The translations under genes and the position numbers were made by a program. Below are positions 49,837 through 59,329 of a stretch of 64,000 nucleotides of DNA, one piece after another. Within the stretch, counting starts at the first letter, position 1, and the number at the start of each line of letters is the position of its first letter. A model generated the notes under the pieces. The model made no database searches, had not been told where the DNA came from, and saw only the letters and a list, made by a program, of their open reading frames with translations. This DNA is from Corynespora cassiicola (Eukaryota > Ascomycota > Dothideomycetes > Pleosporales > Corynesporascaceae). The DNA is taken from positions 434,001 to 498,000 of the forward strand of contig JAEUWY010000016.1 in assembly GCA_022059125.1 (NCBI GenBank), read 5' to 3'.

Positions 49837-50970
49837 TTACTCGACATCGACAGCATCAATCTTCTTCTGGCGCTTCTCAACGTCGACGGCGTCAATCTTC
49901 TTTTGGCGCTTCTCAACATCAACAGCGTCGATCTTCTTCTGGGGCTCGCGCTTCTCGACGTCGACGGCGTCAATCTTCTTTTGGCGCTTCTCAACATCAA
50001 CAGCGTCGATCTTCTTCTGGGGCTCGCGCTTCTCGACGTCGACGGCATCAATCTTCTTTTGGCGCTTCTCAACATCAACAGCGTCGATCTTCTTCTGGGG
50101 CTCGCGCTTCTCGACGTCGACGGCATCAATCTTCTTTTGGCGCTTCTCAACGTCAACAGCGTCAATCTTCTTCTGGGGTTCGCGCTTCTCGACATCCACA
50201 GCGTCAATCTTCTTTTGACGCTTCTCCACATCGACGGCATCAATCTTCTTTTGGCGTTTCTCCACATCGACAGCATCGATCTTCTTCTGGCGCTTCTCCA
50301 CATCGACGGCATCAATCTTCTTCTGACGCTTCTCAACGTCCACAGCGTCAATCTTCTTTTGGCGCTTCTCAACATCAACGGCGTCAATCTTCTTCTGGCG
50401 CTTCTCCACATCGACAGCATCAATCTTCTTCTGACGCTTCTCAACGTCCACAGCGTCAATCTTCTTTTGGCGCTTCTCAACATCAACGGCGTCAATCTTC
50501 TTCTGGCGCTTCTCCACATCGACAGCATCAATCTTCTTCTGACGCTTCTCAACGTCCACAGCGTCAATCTTCTTTTGGCGCTTCTCAACATCAACGGCGT
50601 CAATCTTCTTCTGGCGCTTCTCCACATCGACAGCATCAATCTTCTTCTGACGCTTCTCAACGTCCACAGCGTCAATCTTCTTTTGGCGCTTCTCAACATC
50701 AACGGCGTCAATCTTCTTCTGGCGTTTCTCAACGTCGACAGCATCAATCTTCTTCTGACGCTTCTCAACATCGACAGCGTCGATCTTCTTTTGGGGAGAT
50801 CGCTTGTCAAATGGCTCTAATGTGTCAAATTTCGTTAAAAAATCCTCAATTGAATGTTTGCTGGAAGACGTGTACGTACGGGGGCTCTCGAGGCCGTTGA
50901 CCTCAACGGGCATCGCAGAAACGAGAGTGGACATGCCCATCAGGACCGAGAGAATGGTGGTGGACTTCAT
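49837..50970 (-). CDS. Secreted Kex2-processed repeat precursor, candidate RiPP precursor (377 aa)
   Basis: Single exon. Signal peptide MKSTTILSVLMGMSTLVSA, then a pro-segment of about 35 residues ending in DKR. From residue 60 the protein is 26 copies of QKKIDAVDVE, joined by KR; every copy is identical. Four junctions read KR-EP-Q and the first reads KR-SP-Q. Kex2 would cut after KR, a Kex1-like carboxypeptidase would remove K and R, and a Ste13-like dipeptidyl peptidase could remove EP or SP, leaving one 10-residue peptide. The last copy stops right after DVE, the predicted mature C-terminus. Repeated cores between KR sites beside UstYa genes are the hallmark of dikaritin-type fungal RiPPs. 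The lack of Tyr, Phe and Trp in the core is unusual. A Kex2-processed secreted peptide with no cyclisation is the main alternative. Confidence 0.88.
   Translation of the reverse strand: MKSTTILSVLMGMSTLVSAMPVEVNGLESPRTYTSSSKHSIEDFLTKFDTLEPFDKRSPQKKIDAVDVEKRQKKIDAVDVEKRQKKIDAVDVEKRQKKIDAVDVEKRQKKIDAVDVEKRQKKIDAVDVEKRQKKIDAVDVEKRQKKIDAVDVEKRQKKIDAVDVEKRQKKIDAVDVEKRQKKIDAVDVEKRQKKIDAVDVEKRQKKIDAVDVEKRQKKIDAVDVEKRQKKIDAVDVEKRQKKIDAVDVEKRQKKIDAVDVEKREPQKKIDAVDVEKRQKKIDAVDVEKREPQKKIDAVDVEKRQKKIDAVDVEKREPQKKIDAVDVEKRQKKIDAVDVEKREPQKKIDAVDVEKRQKKIDAVDVEKRQKKIDAVDVE
49840..50795 (-). repeat. 26-unit core-peptide repeat array
   Basis: Basic unit 36 nt; four units are 42 nt because of an extra GAGCCC/GAACCC-type EP codon pair. 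The array shows higher-order structure: four 78-bp doublets at 49881-50192 (36 + 42) and four 108-bp triplets at 50301-50732. Units differ at synonymous positions (for example GAT/GAC, GTC/GTT/GTG-type choices) while the peptide is unchanged. Confidence 0.95.
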
Positions 50971-51906
50971 ATTGGAATGCTGGTGGTTCTTCCGTGGGAA
51001 TGGAGAAGGTACTCGGTATTGGGTAGCTTGAGTCGAAGTATTGAATGATGGACTGTTGCGTTCTGATGTTTCCAGTTCGTGCAACGCTGTGAGTTTTATG
51101 TCTTTTGCGTTTCCTCTATAGGTCTATACTCTCACTCAATCTAGTATTCGCCTAGCCTTACTCACTCCAATGTTCACGTAGCCTTACTCACTCCAACGTT
51201 CAACTATCCTTACTCAATCCAGCTTCCACTGAGCTTAGCGACGCTTCTACGACTAACCTTTACACACTATAATCAGAGTGATCAATTACTAGTACAAAAC
51301 CAATCATTCTTACCAAGACATAAGATCTACTGAAGCGCTTACGTACTGAATGATTACTGTTCATAGCCGTAAGCCCCTAGTCAGCGCTTACGAATCACTT
51401 AAATCACGTTGCTCTCGAACTGATCACTTACGTTTGTTTCATGGATAGCTATCTCAAGTATTCATTGTGTACATCTGAAACCCTGGTTCACCAGCTTACA
51501 TGCGCTGACCTTCTAGGATAGTAATATAGATCCACCTGTGTATAATCCAGAGTCACTTGACTTTGTATCACTTTTAGAGACTAAGATATGCTTTTGTAGC
51601 CTTGCGTACGTCTTTAACCCAGATTAGTTGGCGAGAGCCATCTACCAAATCTTCACATCTATGTTGGCGACAACTGTAGACCTGTTGGTGGAGAGAGAGC
51701 CTTCATCGTGCATTATTTTCCTTCTTGGTCGTAATCATACCGTTGACATTTTTTCTAGATCTGTTGCTATGGCTGCCAGAAGAGCCATATTCATAGCCAA
51801 TTGATCACATTCCTAAATCGATGTGCGATATGGAGTCTGTTTTCGCTCTATTGTTACAAAAATGTACTATGATAGAATATTTCCAAGCCCTTGAGTCAGA
51901 ATCATT
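50971..51906. other. Promoter region of the precursor and gap to the cytochrome gene
   Basis: Holds the 26-bp tandem repeats, several CGCTTACG-type TTAC motifs near 51338-51385, and otherwise A/T-rich non-coding DNA. No gene seen. Confidence 0.55.
51125..51228. promoter_or_regulatory. Four 26-bp tandem repeats upstream of the precursor gene
   Basis: Units at 51125, 51151, 51177 and 51203 share a CCTTACTCACTCCAA-like core. TTACTCA is exact in three (51158, 51184, 51210) and TCACTCA in the most divergent. They lie 155-258 bp upstream of the precursor start. TTAC half-sites are what Yap/Pap1-type basic regions read, and the cluster encodes such a protein at 57.6-58.6 kb. Binding is inferred. 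Confidence 0.65.
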
Positions 51907-53364
51907 CTACTTTTCCTCCTCCCCAATCACAAATGGATCAACATCATCGCCTTCTACATTTTTATATCCTTTCTCGGCGCTAGTGCGCCTCGCAAACATC
52001 ACCCCACCCAACGCCAAGGTCTCCACGAAGACTATGGCCACCCACATCCATTTTAACGCGCTGCCCTTTCCAGCATGTAAAAGACCCCTGTAGAATATTA
52101 GTGAGATTATACGGCTACTGGAGACAAGCACTGAAACTGACATGAAGACATTGGTGTTGAGGGCTATGAAGAGGGCTCGGCCAAGATAGATATGAAACAA
52201 TGAGACTCTAGTCCTCTGCCCAAATTTGAGGTAGTTGAGGTGGTGCCTGTAGCCGAACGCAACCTGAACAGGCACTCCGATCGTGATCGCAACACCAATC
52301 AGCTTGTGAAGCGAGGCGAAAGTTTCAAACTTGACAAAATTAGCCGGATGTGCATATCAATGATTTTTGTTTATGACGTACGTGGAATACACTCGTGCTT
52401 TTGAAAATACCAATGAAGCAACCGAGCATCAGTCCAAAGGCAGACAGAGCTTGTACGATCCAATGACCACGAAATGCCCATTTAAATCCGCTACGGATCA
52501 AAAGAATCCCGAAACAATTCAGAACGACGGAGAAAGATAAGATCAAACCATGTGCGTTCCACATATTGATGGGGATTGACGCATAAGTAGATGCCCCTGA
52601 TCTACTCGATCCAGAAGGATCCATAGCATGAATCAGCGATCGATCTGTAGACACTGCCGGGTAATCTTCATCTGGGTTCGTTGATAGTGACTGAGCCATA
52701 TCAACCAGAGTGAGGCCTAGTCTTGAATTCAGACGAGCATTACTGAGATCAAAACTAACAACAACTCACCATAATCTGTGTGCATGCTTATACGCAAATT
52801 CGGATCGTTAGTTTTGGTCTGCTGTAAATAGCTGGTCGCGAACAACCATGACTGTTGATCAGTTGTGGCGTTTAGTGGACCAAGACCGACAGTCTCGCAT
52901 GAGTAGCACGTGGCCTTTAGGATATGGAATCCGTTTCGATCAATTTCCGTGCTGTGAACATGAACTTGTCTTTGGTTCTTGAGTGGCTTTGGAGCGACGT
53001 GCTCAGTCGTCGAGCGTAACGATAAGACAATATCTTCACTATGTCGGTACATATGAATTAAAGGATTTTTAGGATGAGAAAACTAACCACCGTCTTGTTC
53101 TCCCGGCCATAGCACAAACATCAAGGCTCGCTCCATTATATCTCCCACTCCGAACGCCGCCCAGCCGATGCCTTCATGAAACTTGACCGAAAATGTCATG
53201 AGCAAATCATGCCCCCTTTCATGCTGCGATTTGACAGTCTTCACCGCCATGCACATATCCGTGTACCGTGTGGGGTTGACGTGACATATCTGTGCTGGCT
53301 CTGATCCTCGGCAGGTGTTGATGATGATAAAGAGAAATGTGAAAAATACGTTGACCTGCTTCAT
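51907..53364 (-). CDS. DOMON (CDH-cytochrome-like) and cytochrome b561 membrane protein (414 aa)
   Basis: Probable transmembrane electron carrier or ferric/ascorbate reductase type protein. Five exons: 53088-53364, 52770-53033, 52382-52716, 52142-52329 and 51907-52087; introns of 54, 53, 52 and 54 nt. A signal peptide (VNVFFTFLFIIINTCRG) is followed by a DOMON-type heme domain to about residue 185, with GIGWAAFGVGDIMERALMFV typical of the cellobiose-dehydrogenase cytochrome fold. Then come five membrane helices with the four b561 heme histidines: WNAHGLI, SLHKLIG, GYRHH and LFHIYLGR. It is divergent from the first UstYa gene across a 427-bp promoter, so it is likely a cluster member, perhaps feeding electrons to the oxidases. 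Confidence 0.82.
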
Positions 53365-53791
53365 AATTGCTTGGAAAACAATGAATCGAATCAGAAGTTC
53401 AAAATGCCATACAATTTTCGTTCAATATAATATGGAGCGATGGTGCTGAAGTGTACTCGGTTGGCACTAACTGTGCTCGGTTGGATTAGTCACGTGCAGC
53501 AGCGTAGTCAGCGTGAATTAGTGCTGACTGTACCATGACTATTTGCACACACACACACACACAAACGATGACAACCGGGAACAAGACCTTTAATCACAAT
53601 TCTCAATCATTCCAGAAGAATGAATGTTTAGACAACTATATAGGCACTTACTGTTGCAACATGTGATTAGTAATGCCTTGTTTTATCTGTCTCACTCCCC
53701 AATGACCTTGCTTCCATTGTCACTTTACATGTTAGTCTTTCCTTCTTCGCATAGTTTGATTTCATCGGCAAATCCTTGAGGCAACGGAGGA
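53365..53791. promoter_or_regulatory. Divergent promoter with Yap-type sites
   Basis: Lies between the DOMON-b561 gene and UstYa-like gene 1. It carries TTAGTCA at 53486-53492 and TTAGTAA at 53667-53673, both known Yap1 response-element variants, plus a (CA)n run near 53547-53562. Sites are short, so significance needs a count against background. Confidence 0.5.
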
Positions 53792-54529
53792 ATGTCTTCA
53801 AGTTATTCGGATTTCATCAAACGATCCACTAGCGCGGTAGTCGCCGCCATGCACTCTCATCCCCAGCAATCGACAAAATATTCGGATCTTAGGTCGTCTG
53901 CTACCTCAGACAGAAGCGAGGATATTTCGACCCAGCCCAACGAACATGAGTCGGATTCACCTCTCTGCAAAACACAGTCTCGATATGCGATAATACCCTA
54001 CGTAATCAATTTTTTGCTGGCAGTAGGGTTGACGGTTCTTGTCGGATTCATTTTTCGCCCATTTCCACCGCATGGGCCTAAGATGAAAACACTGAGCTGC
54101 GGTTCTTCGCCTGCTGAAGCTCGCAGTAATGGCTGCACGTACGATGTGCTTGGAAACATCTGGGTTCCGACGCCATGCCTTGACACCGAAAACCTCGCTG
54201 ATTTTAAGCGCATGGCTGAGTGGCAGGCATACGACTCTGCCAACGCTACGAATCGGCTTACAGAACAAGAGATGTCCGAATATCTTATTCCAGATGGCTA
54301 CTGGACACCGGTACGAGAGCACATGATTCATTGCGCTCTAATGTGGAGAAGATTGCACAAGGGCTTTGAGAAGGACGCAAGATTGTTGGATAAGCATGTT
54401 CTTGAATATCACCACACAGAGCACTGCAGCTTGACCTTGATGGAGCATCTCGATATGCCCACCTCTTTCTTAGATGAGATTCGTACACGAACAGAAGCCG
54501 GGTATTCTAAATGCCAGGTTCCTGTCTGA
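53792..54529 (+). CDS. UstYa/DUF3328-family oxidase, copy 1 (245 aa)
   Basis: UstYa-type proteins are single-pass membrane enzymes that oxidise or cyclise fungal ribosomal peptides. Single exon. The N-terminal 65 residues are cytosolic, followed by a membrane helix (IPYVINFLLAVGLTVLVGFI). The lumenal part begins with a motif of the form C-G-S...GC-x-Y-D-x4-W-x-P-x2-C-x-D, shared with the other three copies here. The two HxxHC motifs expected of UstYa are present: HMIHC in PVREHMIHCALMW and HTEHC in YHHTEHCSLTL. All features are intact. It is most like the copy at the right window end, sharing the NIWVP-PC segment and the DDFKR/ADFKR-type continuation, so the two look like duplicates. Confidence 0.85.
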   Translation: MSSSYSDFIKRSTSAVVAAMHSHPQQSTKYSDLRSSATSDRSEDISTQPNEHESDSPLCKTQSRYAIIPYVINFLLAVGLTVLVGFIFRPFPPHGPKMKTLSCGSSPAEARSNGCTYDVLGNIWVPTPCLDTENLADFKRMAEWQAYDSANATNRLTEQEMSEYLIPDGYWTPVREHMIHCALMWRRLHKGFEKDARLLDKHVLEYHHTEHCSLTLMEHLDMPTSFLDEIRTRTEAGYSKCQVPV

Positions 54530-55844
54530 CTTTTGGGACGAGGGTGTGATTACCACTCAGCTGCTATCATGTTTTGGATCGTAGATATCCCCATAGCGAA
54601 AAAATAAATGATAGAAACATTTGAGCAACAAGACTTTACATTTGATGTGGATTATAGGAAGAGTGGTTATACTACGCTTAATATCTACCTTCCTACCCCA
54701 CAAGTTGATTAAGAGCACCAGTGACTTGAGCTGTTAGGTGGGCAGCGTGCAAATACTAGTGATGAGCGGTTCCATAACGTCCTCGGAGAAATTTCCCAAA
54801 CTAAAATGGAAGCTTGAAATGCTATGAGGTGTTTTTTGAAGGTGCGCTAAAGATATTCCAAAAATAAGACGATAGCTTGGGACATTACTACTAAGAGTTG
54901 GTAGTTTGAGTTTGTGAAACCTCACGCCCAGCGCTATGCACCGCCACCATGCCACTGCCCAGACACGGATGACTCTGTCAAAACAGTTTATTTCGAACCA
55001 AAATGAAATAAGGTCTATATTCGCCCTGTGCAGATGTGTTTTGGAATTTGCTGCTGGGTGGACGACTAATTCAGCCCCCAAGCTATTGGCGTTTCTTGTA
55101 GAATTTTCATGGATACAACATCGTTATCCATACACAATGCTTAGGATACGCTCATATATATAGTGGTGATGCAATTATTTATCAATTTGAACAAGTGTAT
55201 GTGTGTCTCAAACAAACCTTGGAAGGGTAAGACGAGTATACGCACGTGACTTGTGCAACTTTAAACTACAAGTAAGGTATTACAAGAACGCGACACTCAC
55301 TGAACATGTCCCAAATATCAAGGATACATGGTAGCTTGACTGAAAAAGTTTCAGACATTTTGGGCCTCAATAGATCGGCCTGATGAACGACAGTTATACA
55401 TGCGTGTGGTGCCGCGGAAGCGTACCTGGAATCTCCTTCGCTTTGCAGTGCGCCAGGTCAACTCCAATCGCGATTCACAGCCTAGACATGCCCTCATTGT
55501 CTACCGGCAATGGATGCATTACTTTCAGTCAGGATGACAAGTACATCAGGCACAGTCCGCCGACAAATGAAGTTAGCGTCTTACACATGCAATTACTAGA
55601 CACTTGTAGTAAGACTTACCCTTGATTCTATCAACCAGGTCTCGTGACTCGATGCAGAACGGTGCAGGGAGTGGAGTGGATTCTGAAAGAGGACTAATGT
55701 GATTATTGTTTGGAAGGCCGATTTCAAGTCTAAACTGACATTTTCGCAGAACCCAAGACCTCTGGCTGCGTAAAGCATTGCGGCTCCAATCACCTATTCT
55801 AAGGACCAAAATTAAGTTTGATACATCTTTATTTATCATCACAT
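54530..55844. other. Intergenic within the cluster, no gene seen
   Basis: A/T-rich; short frames on both strands lack motifs. Close to the transporter start there are TTACTAG and AGTAAGACTTAC sequences near 55590-55618, loosely like the sites in other cluster promoters. Confidence 0.5.
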
Positions 55845-57511
55845 ATGGCCGATTTATGGAAATCTGAGGATGTTGCCTCTCAAATTTCGCAAGAGGAGGG
55901 GCGCTCATCGCTATCTTCTACGCTTTTCGAGGACAGCGTCACATCTTCAAGCGCCAATATGGCACCATTAGCCCTCATAGAGCAACCGAAGCGAGAAAAT
56001 CGAAAGCTACCCACCCAGTCCCTTATGGTCATGACATGTGGAGTTGGAGGGTACGTCGCATATTGAATAGACGGCGATGTTTTGTGGAGGCTGAAGCTTT
56101 ATGCAGGTTACAGGTTCTATGGTCGACAATATTTTCCCATGGCTCGTCCTATCTATTTTCACTCGGCATATCCAAAACTCAGTCATCCCTCATCTGGGCA
56201 GTTGCACCGATCTGCGGCTCAATCGTTCAGCCTATTTTAGGTGTCATCAGCGATCGATCTCGTATCTCATGGGGCCGACGGAGGCCATTCATTCTAGGGG
56301 GCGTGGTGACTACCGTCTTAGCTGCCCTAATACTTGCCTGGGCTGGGCCAATCTCGACGGCTTTTTGCAATTTATTCGATATACGCGACATCGATGGTAC
56401 GAGGGCAGCTGTGACACAGTTCACGGCTATCCTATCGGTTATCCTTCTCAATATTTCAATTCAGCCTCTCCAGTTAGGTCTTCGCTCTTTGAATGTCGAT
56501 GTTTGCCCGCGGGAACAGCAATCTATAGCAAGCGCATGGGCAAGCCGTTTTGCTGGTATTGGTAACATCTTTGGATACGTTCTTGGATCTTTACCACTTC
56601 CATGGATTTCCAGTGATTATGAGGCCATCCGTTTCCGGTATATGGTTCAATGCACCATCGTCGCTCTTATCGTCACGTCATTCATCAGTTGCTATTATAC
56701 TGAGGAAGAGAACCCAAAATTGTCAGAGTATGATCCAGAAGTCGAAAGGCCAGTCTATCGAATTTTCCAGTATATGATTGAGGGCTTCTCAAAAACGTCA
56801 CAGAGGGTACGTCGCGTTTACCTCATACAGTTCTTTTCCTGGTTTGGTTGGTTTGGATTTCTATTCTACAGTACCAGCTGTATCAGCCAACTCTACGTCG
56901 AGGAACAAGCAAAAAACAATGTTACGATAAGCTCGACACTCAAAGACCACGGGATGAGAATTGGGGCAATGGCAAATTTAATGTTCGCCATCGTGGCCCT
57001 AGCCACAAACATTGTACTACCACAACTCTCGACACCTGCGAAATCGATGACTTCACGCACCAAAAACCACGACTGGGAGACACGTCATCTTTTCTCGCAA
57101 TTACCTTTTATCTGGGGCTTTGGTCAGCTGGTCTATGTGATTTGCGTTCTGTCAATGGTCATGGTTTCGTCAAGCACGACAGGAACGTTCATGATTGCAA
57201 TCGCAGGATTGTCATGGGGTATCACTCAATGGGTACCATTTGCTATCATTGGAGAAGAGGCAGCAAGACACCAAATCAACGATGGCTCCATTCAAAGAGA
57301 AGATGGCGGCGTGTGGAGTGTGGTGCAGGGCGGCAGAATCATGGGCATGCACAATGCTGCCATATCCATACCGCAAATCATCGCTGCTCTTTTCAGTAGT
57401 GCGATCTTTTGGATTGCGCAAAAGTTAGGCAGGGAAAATGCTATAGTGTGGGTGATAGGATGGAGCGGGCTTCCTGGAGCAATAGCTGCTTGGCTTGCTT
57501 TCATAATGTAG
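55845..57511 (+). CDS. MFS transporter of the SUC/GPH sugar-carrier type (536 aa)
   Basis: Twelve-helix plasma-membrane carrier. Exon 1 is 55845-56050 and exon 2 is 56107-57511; removing the 56-nt intron joins TCGVGG to LQVLWSTIFSHGSSYLFSLG, the usual first helix of the family. The conserved loop after helix 3 reads DRSRISWGRRRPFILGG, the RxGRR signature of sucrose-type carriers. The C-terminal half holds GISWGITQWVPFAIIGEEAAR-like sequence, as in S. pombe Sut1 and plant SUC proteins. The N-terminal 50 residues are hydrophilic and cytosolic. Its place in the cluster suggests export or uptake of the product, since dikaritin clusters usually include an MFS gene, although this subtype normally carries sugars. 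Confidence 0.85.
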
Positions 57512-57643
57512 ACTAGCTGGTATGATGGTGTACTTTCGTACGCTTGTGATATACGTCGAAACAACTTCTTCATCGTTTTTGTTAGCACCTGGTATCACGT
57601 TAGTTTGAATTTGCATTTATCACTAGCCTGATTGCAAGATTTA

Positions 57644-58627
57644 TTACGACTTGAATTCTATGTCTGCTCCAGCTCTTATCAACATTCTCACAATCTCCGC
57701 ATAATTATGCTCTACTGCCACATGTAACGGGGTATCTCCTTCTATATTAATTCCATTGACATTCAAGCAATGTGATAAGGCGAACGAAACTAAGGGTGCA
57801 TGGCCGAATTGTGCGGCGAGATGCAATATACTGTTTCCGTAATCGTCCACAGTATAGACATCTGCACCATTCTCAACAAGAAGCTTTGCAATATTGTAAC
57901 GACCCTTTATCACGGCTTTCTGTAGCGCATTGAGATTTTGAGTCGAGGTATATTGTGATGATAAGGCAGATTGCGATGATGGCACAGCAGAACGACCCTA
58001 CGCGAAGCACCATTAGCAACCCAAAATGAACAGAAACAAAGCCGAGGAGATCATGGAAGACATACAAATAAGACAATATCACTATCCCGATCCGTAAGAG
58101 GAGCTATAAAGTCAAAATCGGTAGTGCCATTGTCCTTTTGGTGTGAGGTGAGCGCACTGTCTTCCCGGTCGGGCATTGACGAAAGTGCTTCTGTATCCTT
58201 TGTACTGCCAAACAAAACGGTTTGGATGGAGGATGTATCCGATGATCCTGCAGCTGGCACGTTCATTGTATCCAGATCAGACAAGAGTACGTCTGAAGCT
58301 GCAGGGGTGATTGGATGTAGACAAGCCTTCTCAAAGTGGGTCGAGTCTTTGGGTGACATTTGAGATGACTGTTGCTGTTGCTTGGGCTTCAGTGGGCTAG
58401 CTGATAGGCTTTGATTGAACGTTTCTAGCTGCTGTAGTCGCCGTTTAATGTTACGGCCTGGGAGGTCAGCCAGAGGCGGAGCTCACTTGGACAAAACAGT
58501 ACCTACGATAGTTACGCTGTGCGATCCTGTTTTGGACCCGTCGTCTCTCATTAGCATCGGTCAGCTTTCTCCAGTCCTCGTCTTCCTCTCTTGGTGACAT
58601 GATTCCTTCAACGTTTCTTGGTGACAT
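57644..58627 (-). CDS. bANK-type regulator: basic region of bZIP type plus ankyrin repeats (288 aa)
   Basis: Likely cluster-specific transcription factor. Three exons: 58507-58627, 58066-58457 and 57644-57997; introns of 49 and 68 nt. The splice of exons 1-2 restores RRRVQNRIAQRNYR followed by RNIKRRLQQLE, a Yap-type basic region (NRxAQRxYR) with little leucine zipper after it. The middle is Ser/Gln/Asp-rich. The C-terminal 100 residues form three ankyrin repeats (LNALQKAVIKGRYNIAKLLV, DDYGNSILHLAAQFGHAPLV, GDTPLHVAVEHNYAEIVRML). A basic region plus ankyrin repeats is the architecture of TOXE, the HC-toxin cluster regulator. This protein is shorter than TOXE. It is divergent from UstYa-like gene 2. 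Confidence 0.83.
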
Positions 58628-59329
58628 TGGTTCTTGTTAGTTGTAGTAACCTCAGTTTTGGTATTTATACTGTGGCGCCAATAGCAACTAATTGTATAGT
58701 ATGCGTGTTCGGTGTATGCGTGAGACATGGCAGTCTGCGCCATGGTACTAGCGTTGAGCTTGAGGTGCGTGCAGGCTGCGTCGGCGATCATCTCCGCATT
58801 GTCCTCTGGTACGTATCATAGGACGGCACCAAATTAAACTCCCGGGCCGGCGCGGAGTTCATCTTTCGGGCCGCCACGCATTAACTTTCGGGCCGGCGCA
58901 CGTTATTCAAGGCCGGCGTGGGACCAGGTAGTTGGGCGGAGTTTTAGGGAGATAGCTAGCATACTCATATGGTTTTTGTACGCGTGACTTGTAGTTTGCG
59001 GTTGTACTTGCGTAATCAGGCATGGATACAAAGGCAGCCTCGGTCCGAGATCATCAGCGTAGCAATAGGTACTAGACCTGCCTGGGCAGTGAATGGCCTA
59101 TTAGTAGATTAGGTACATTATACAACGGAGCTGCTTAGTACCGAGCTGTGTCAGCTCTCAAATCTGCCCGCCGCGATTTACCAAAACGAGCCAGATGTCC
59201 ATCTGTAGTTTGGCATATAGCTGAGACAGCTTTGCGTATCACCAGCGTCTACTTGATGGAAGATCGCATCATCGGAATTCTGGCTGAATTTATTGTTTTC
59301 TAATCCGACGAGCTCGTAGACACATCGCG
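58628..59329. promoter_or_regulatory. Divergent promoter of the bANK regulator and UstYa copy 2
   Basis: About 0.7 kb. It holds four imperfect copies of a GC-rich element (CGGGCCGGCGC-like) at about 58842-58918 in otherwise A/T-rich DNA, and TTAGTAG and TTAGTAC sequences near 59100 and 59133. Which element serves which gene is unknown. Confidence 0.5.
58842..58918. repeat. Four imperfect GC-rich direct repeats
   Basis: Cores GGGCCGGCGC, GGGCCGCCAC, GGGCCGGCGC and GGCCGGCGTG follow each other at roughly 22-24 bp spacing. GCCGGC is itself palindromic. They lie 215-290 bp upstream of the bANK start. Confidence 0.7.

Noticed and set aside
49743..50900. Long open frames on other frames of the repeat array (both strands, 340-370 aa)
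   Set aside because: They arise because a 36-nt repeat without stops stays open in all frames. Only the minus-strand frame with a signal peptide, KR sites and conserved peptide makes sense.
54734..55081. 115-aa minus-strand frame between UstYa copy 1 and the MFS gene
   Set aside because: No signal, membrane pattern or family motif; not splice-extendable in a convincing way.
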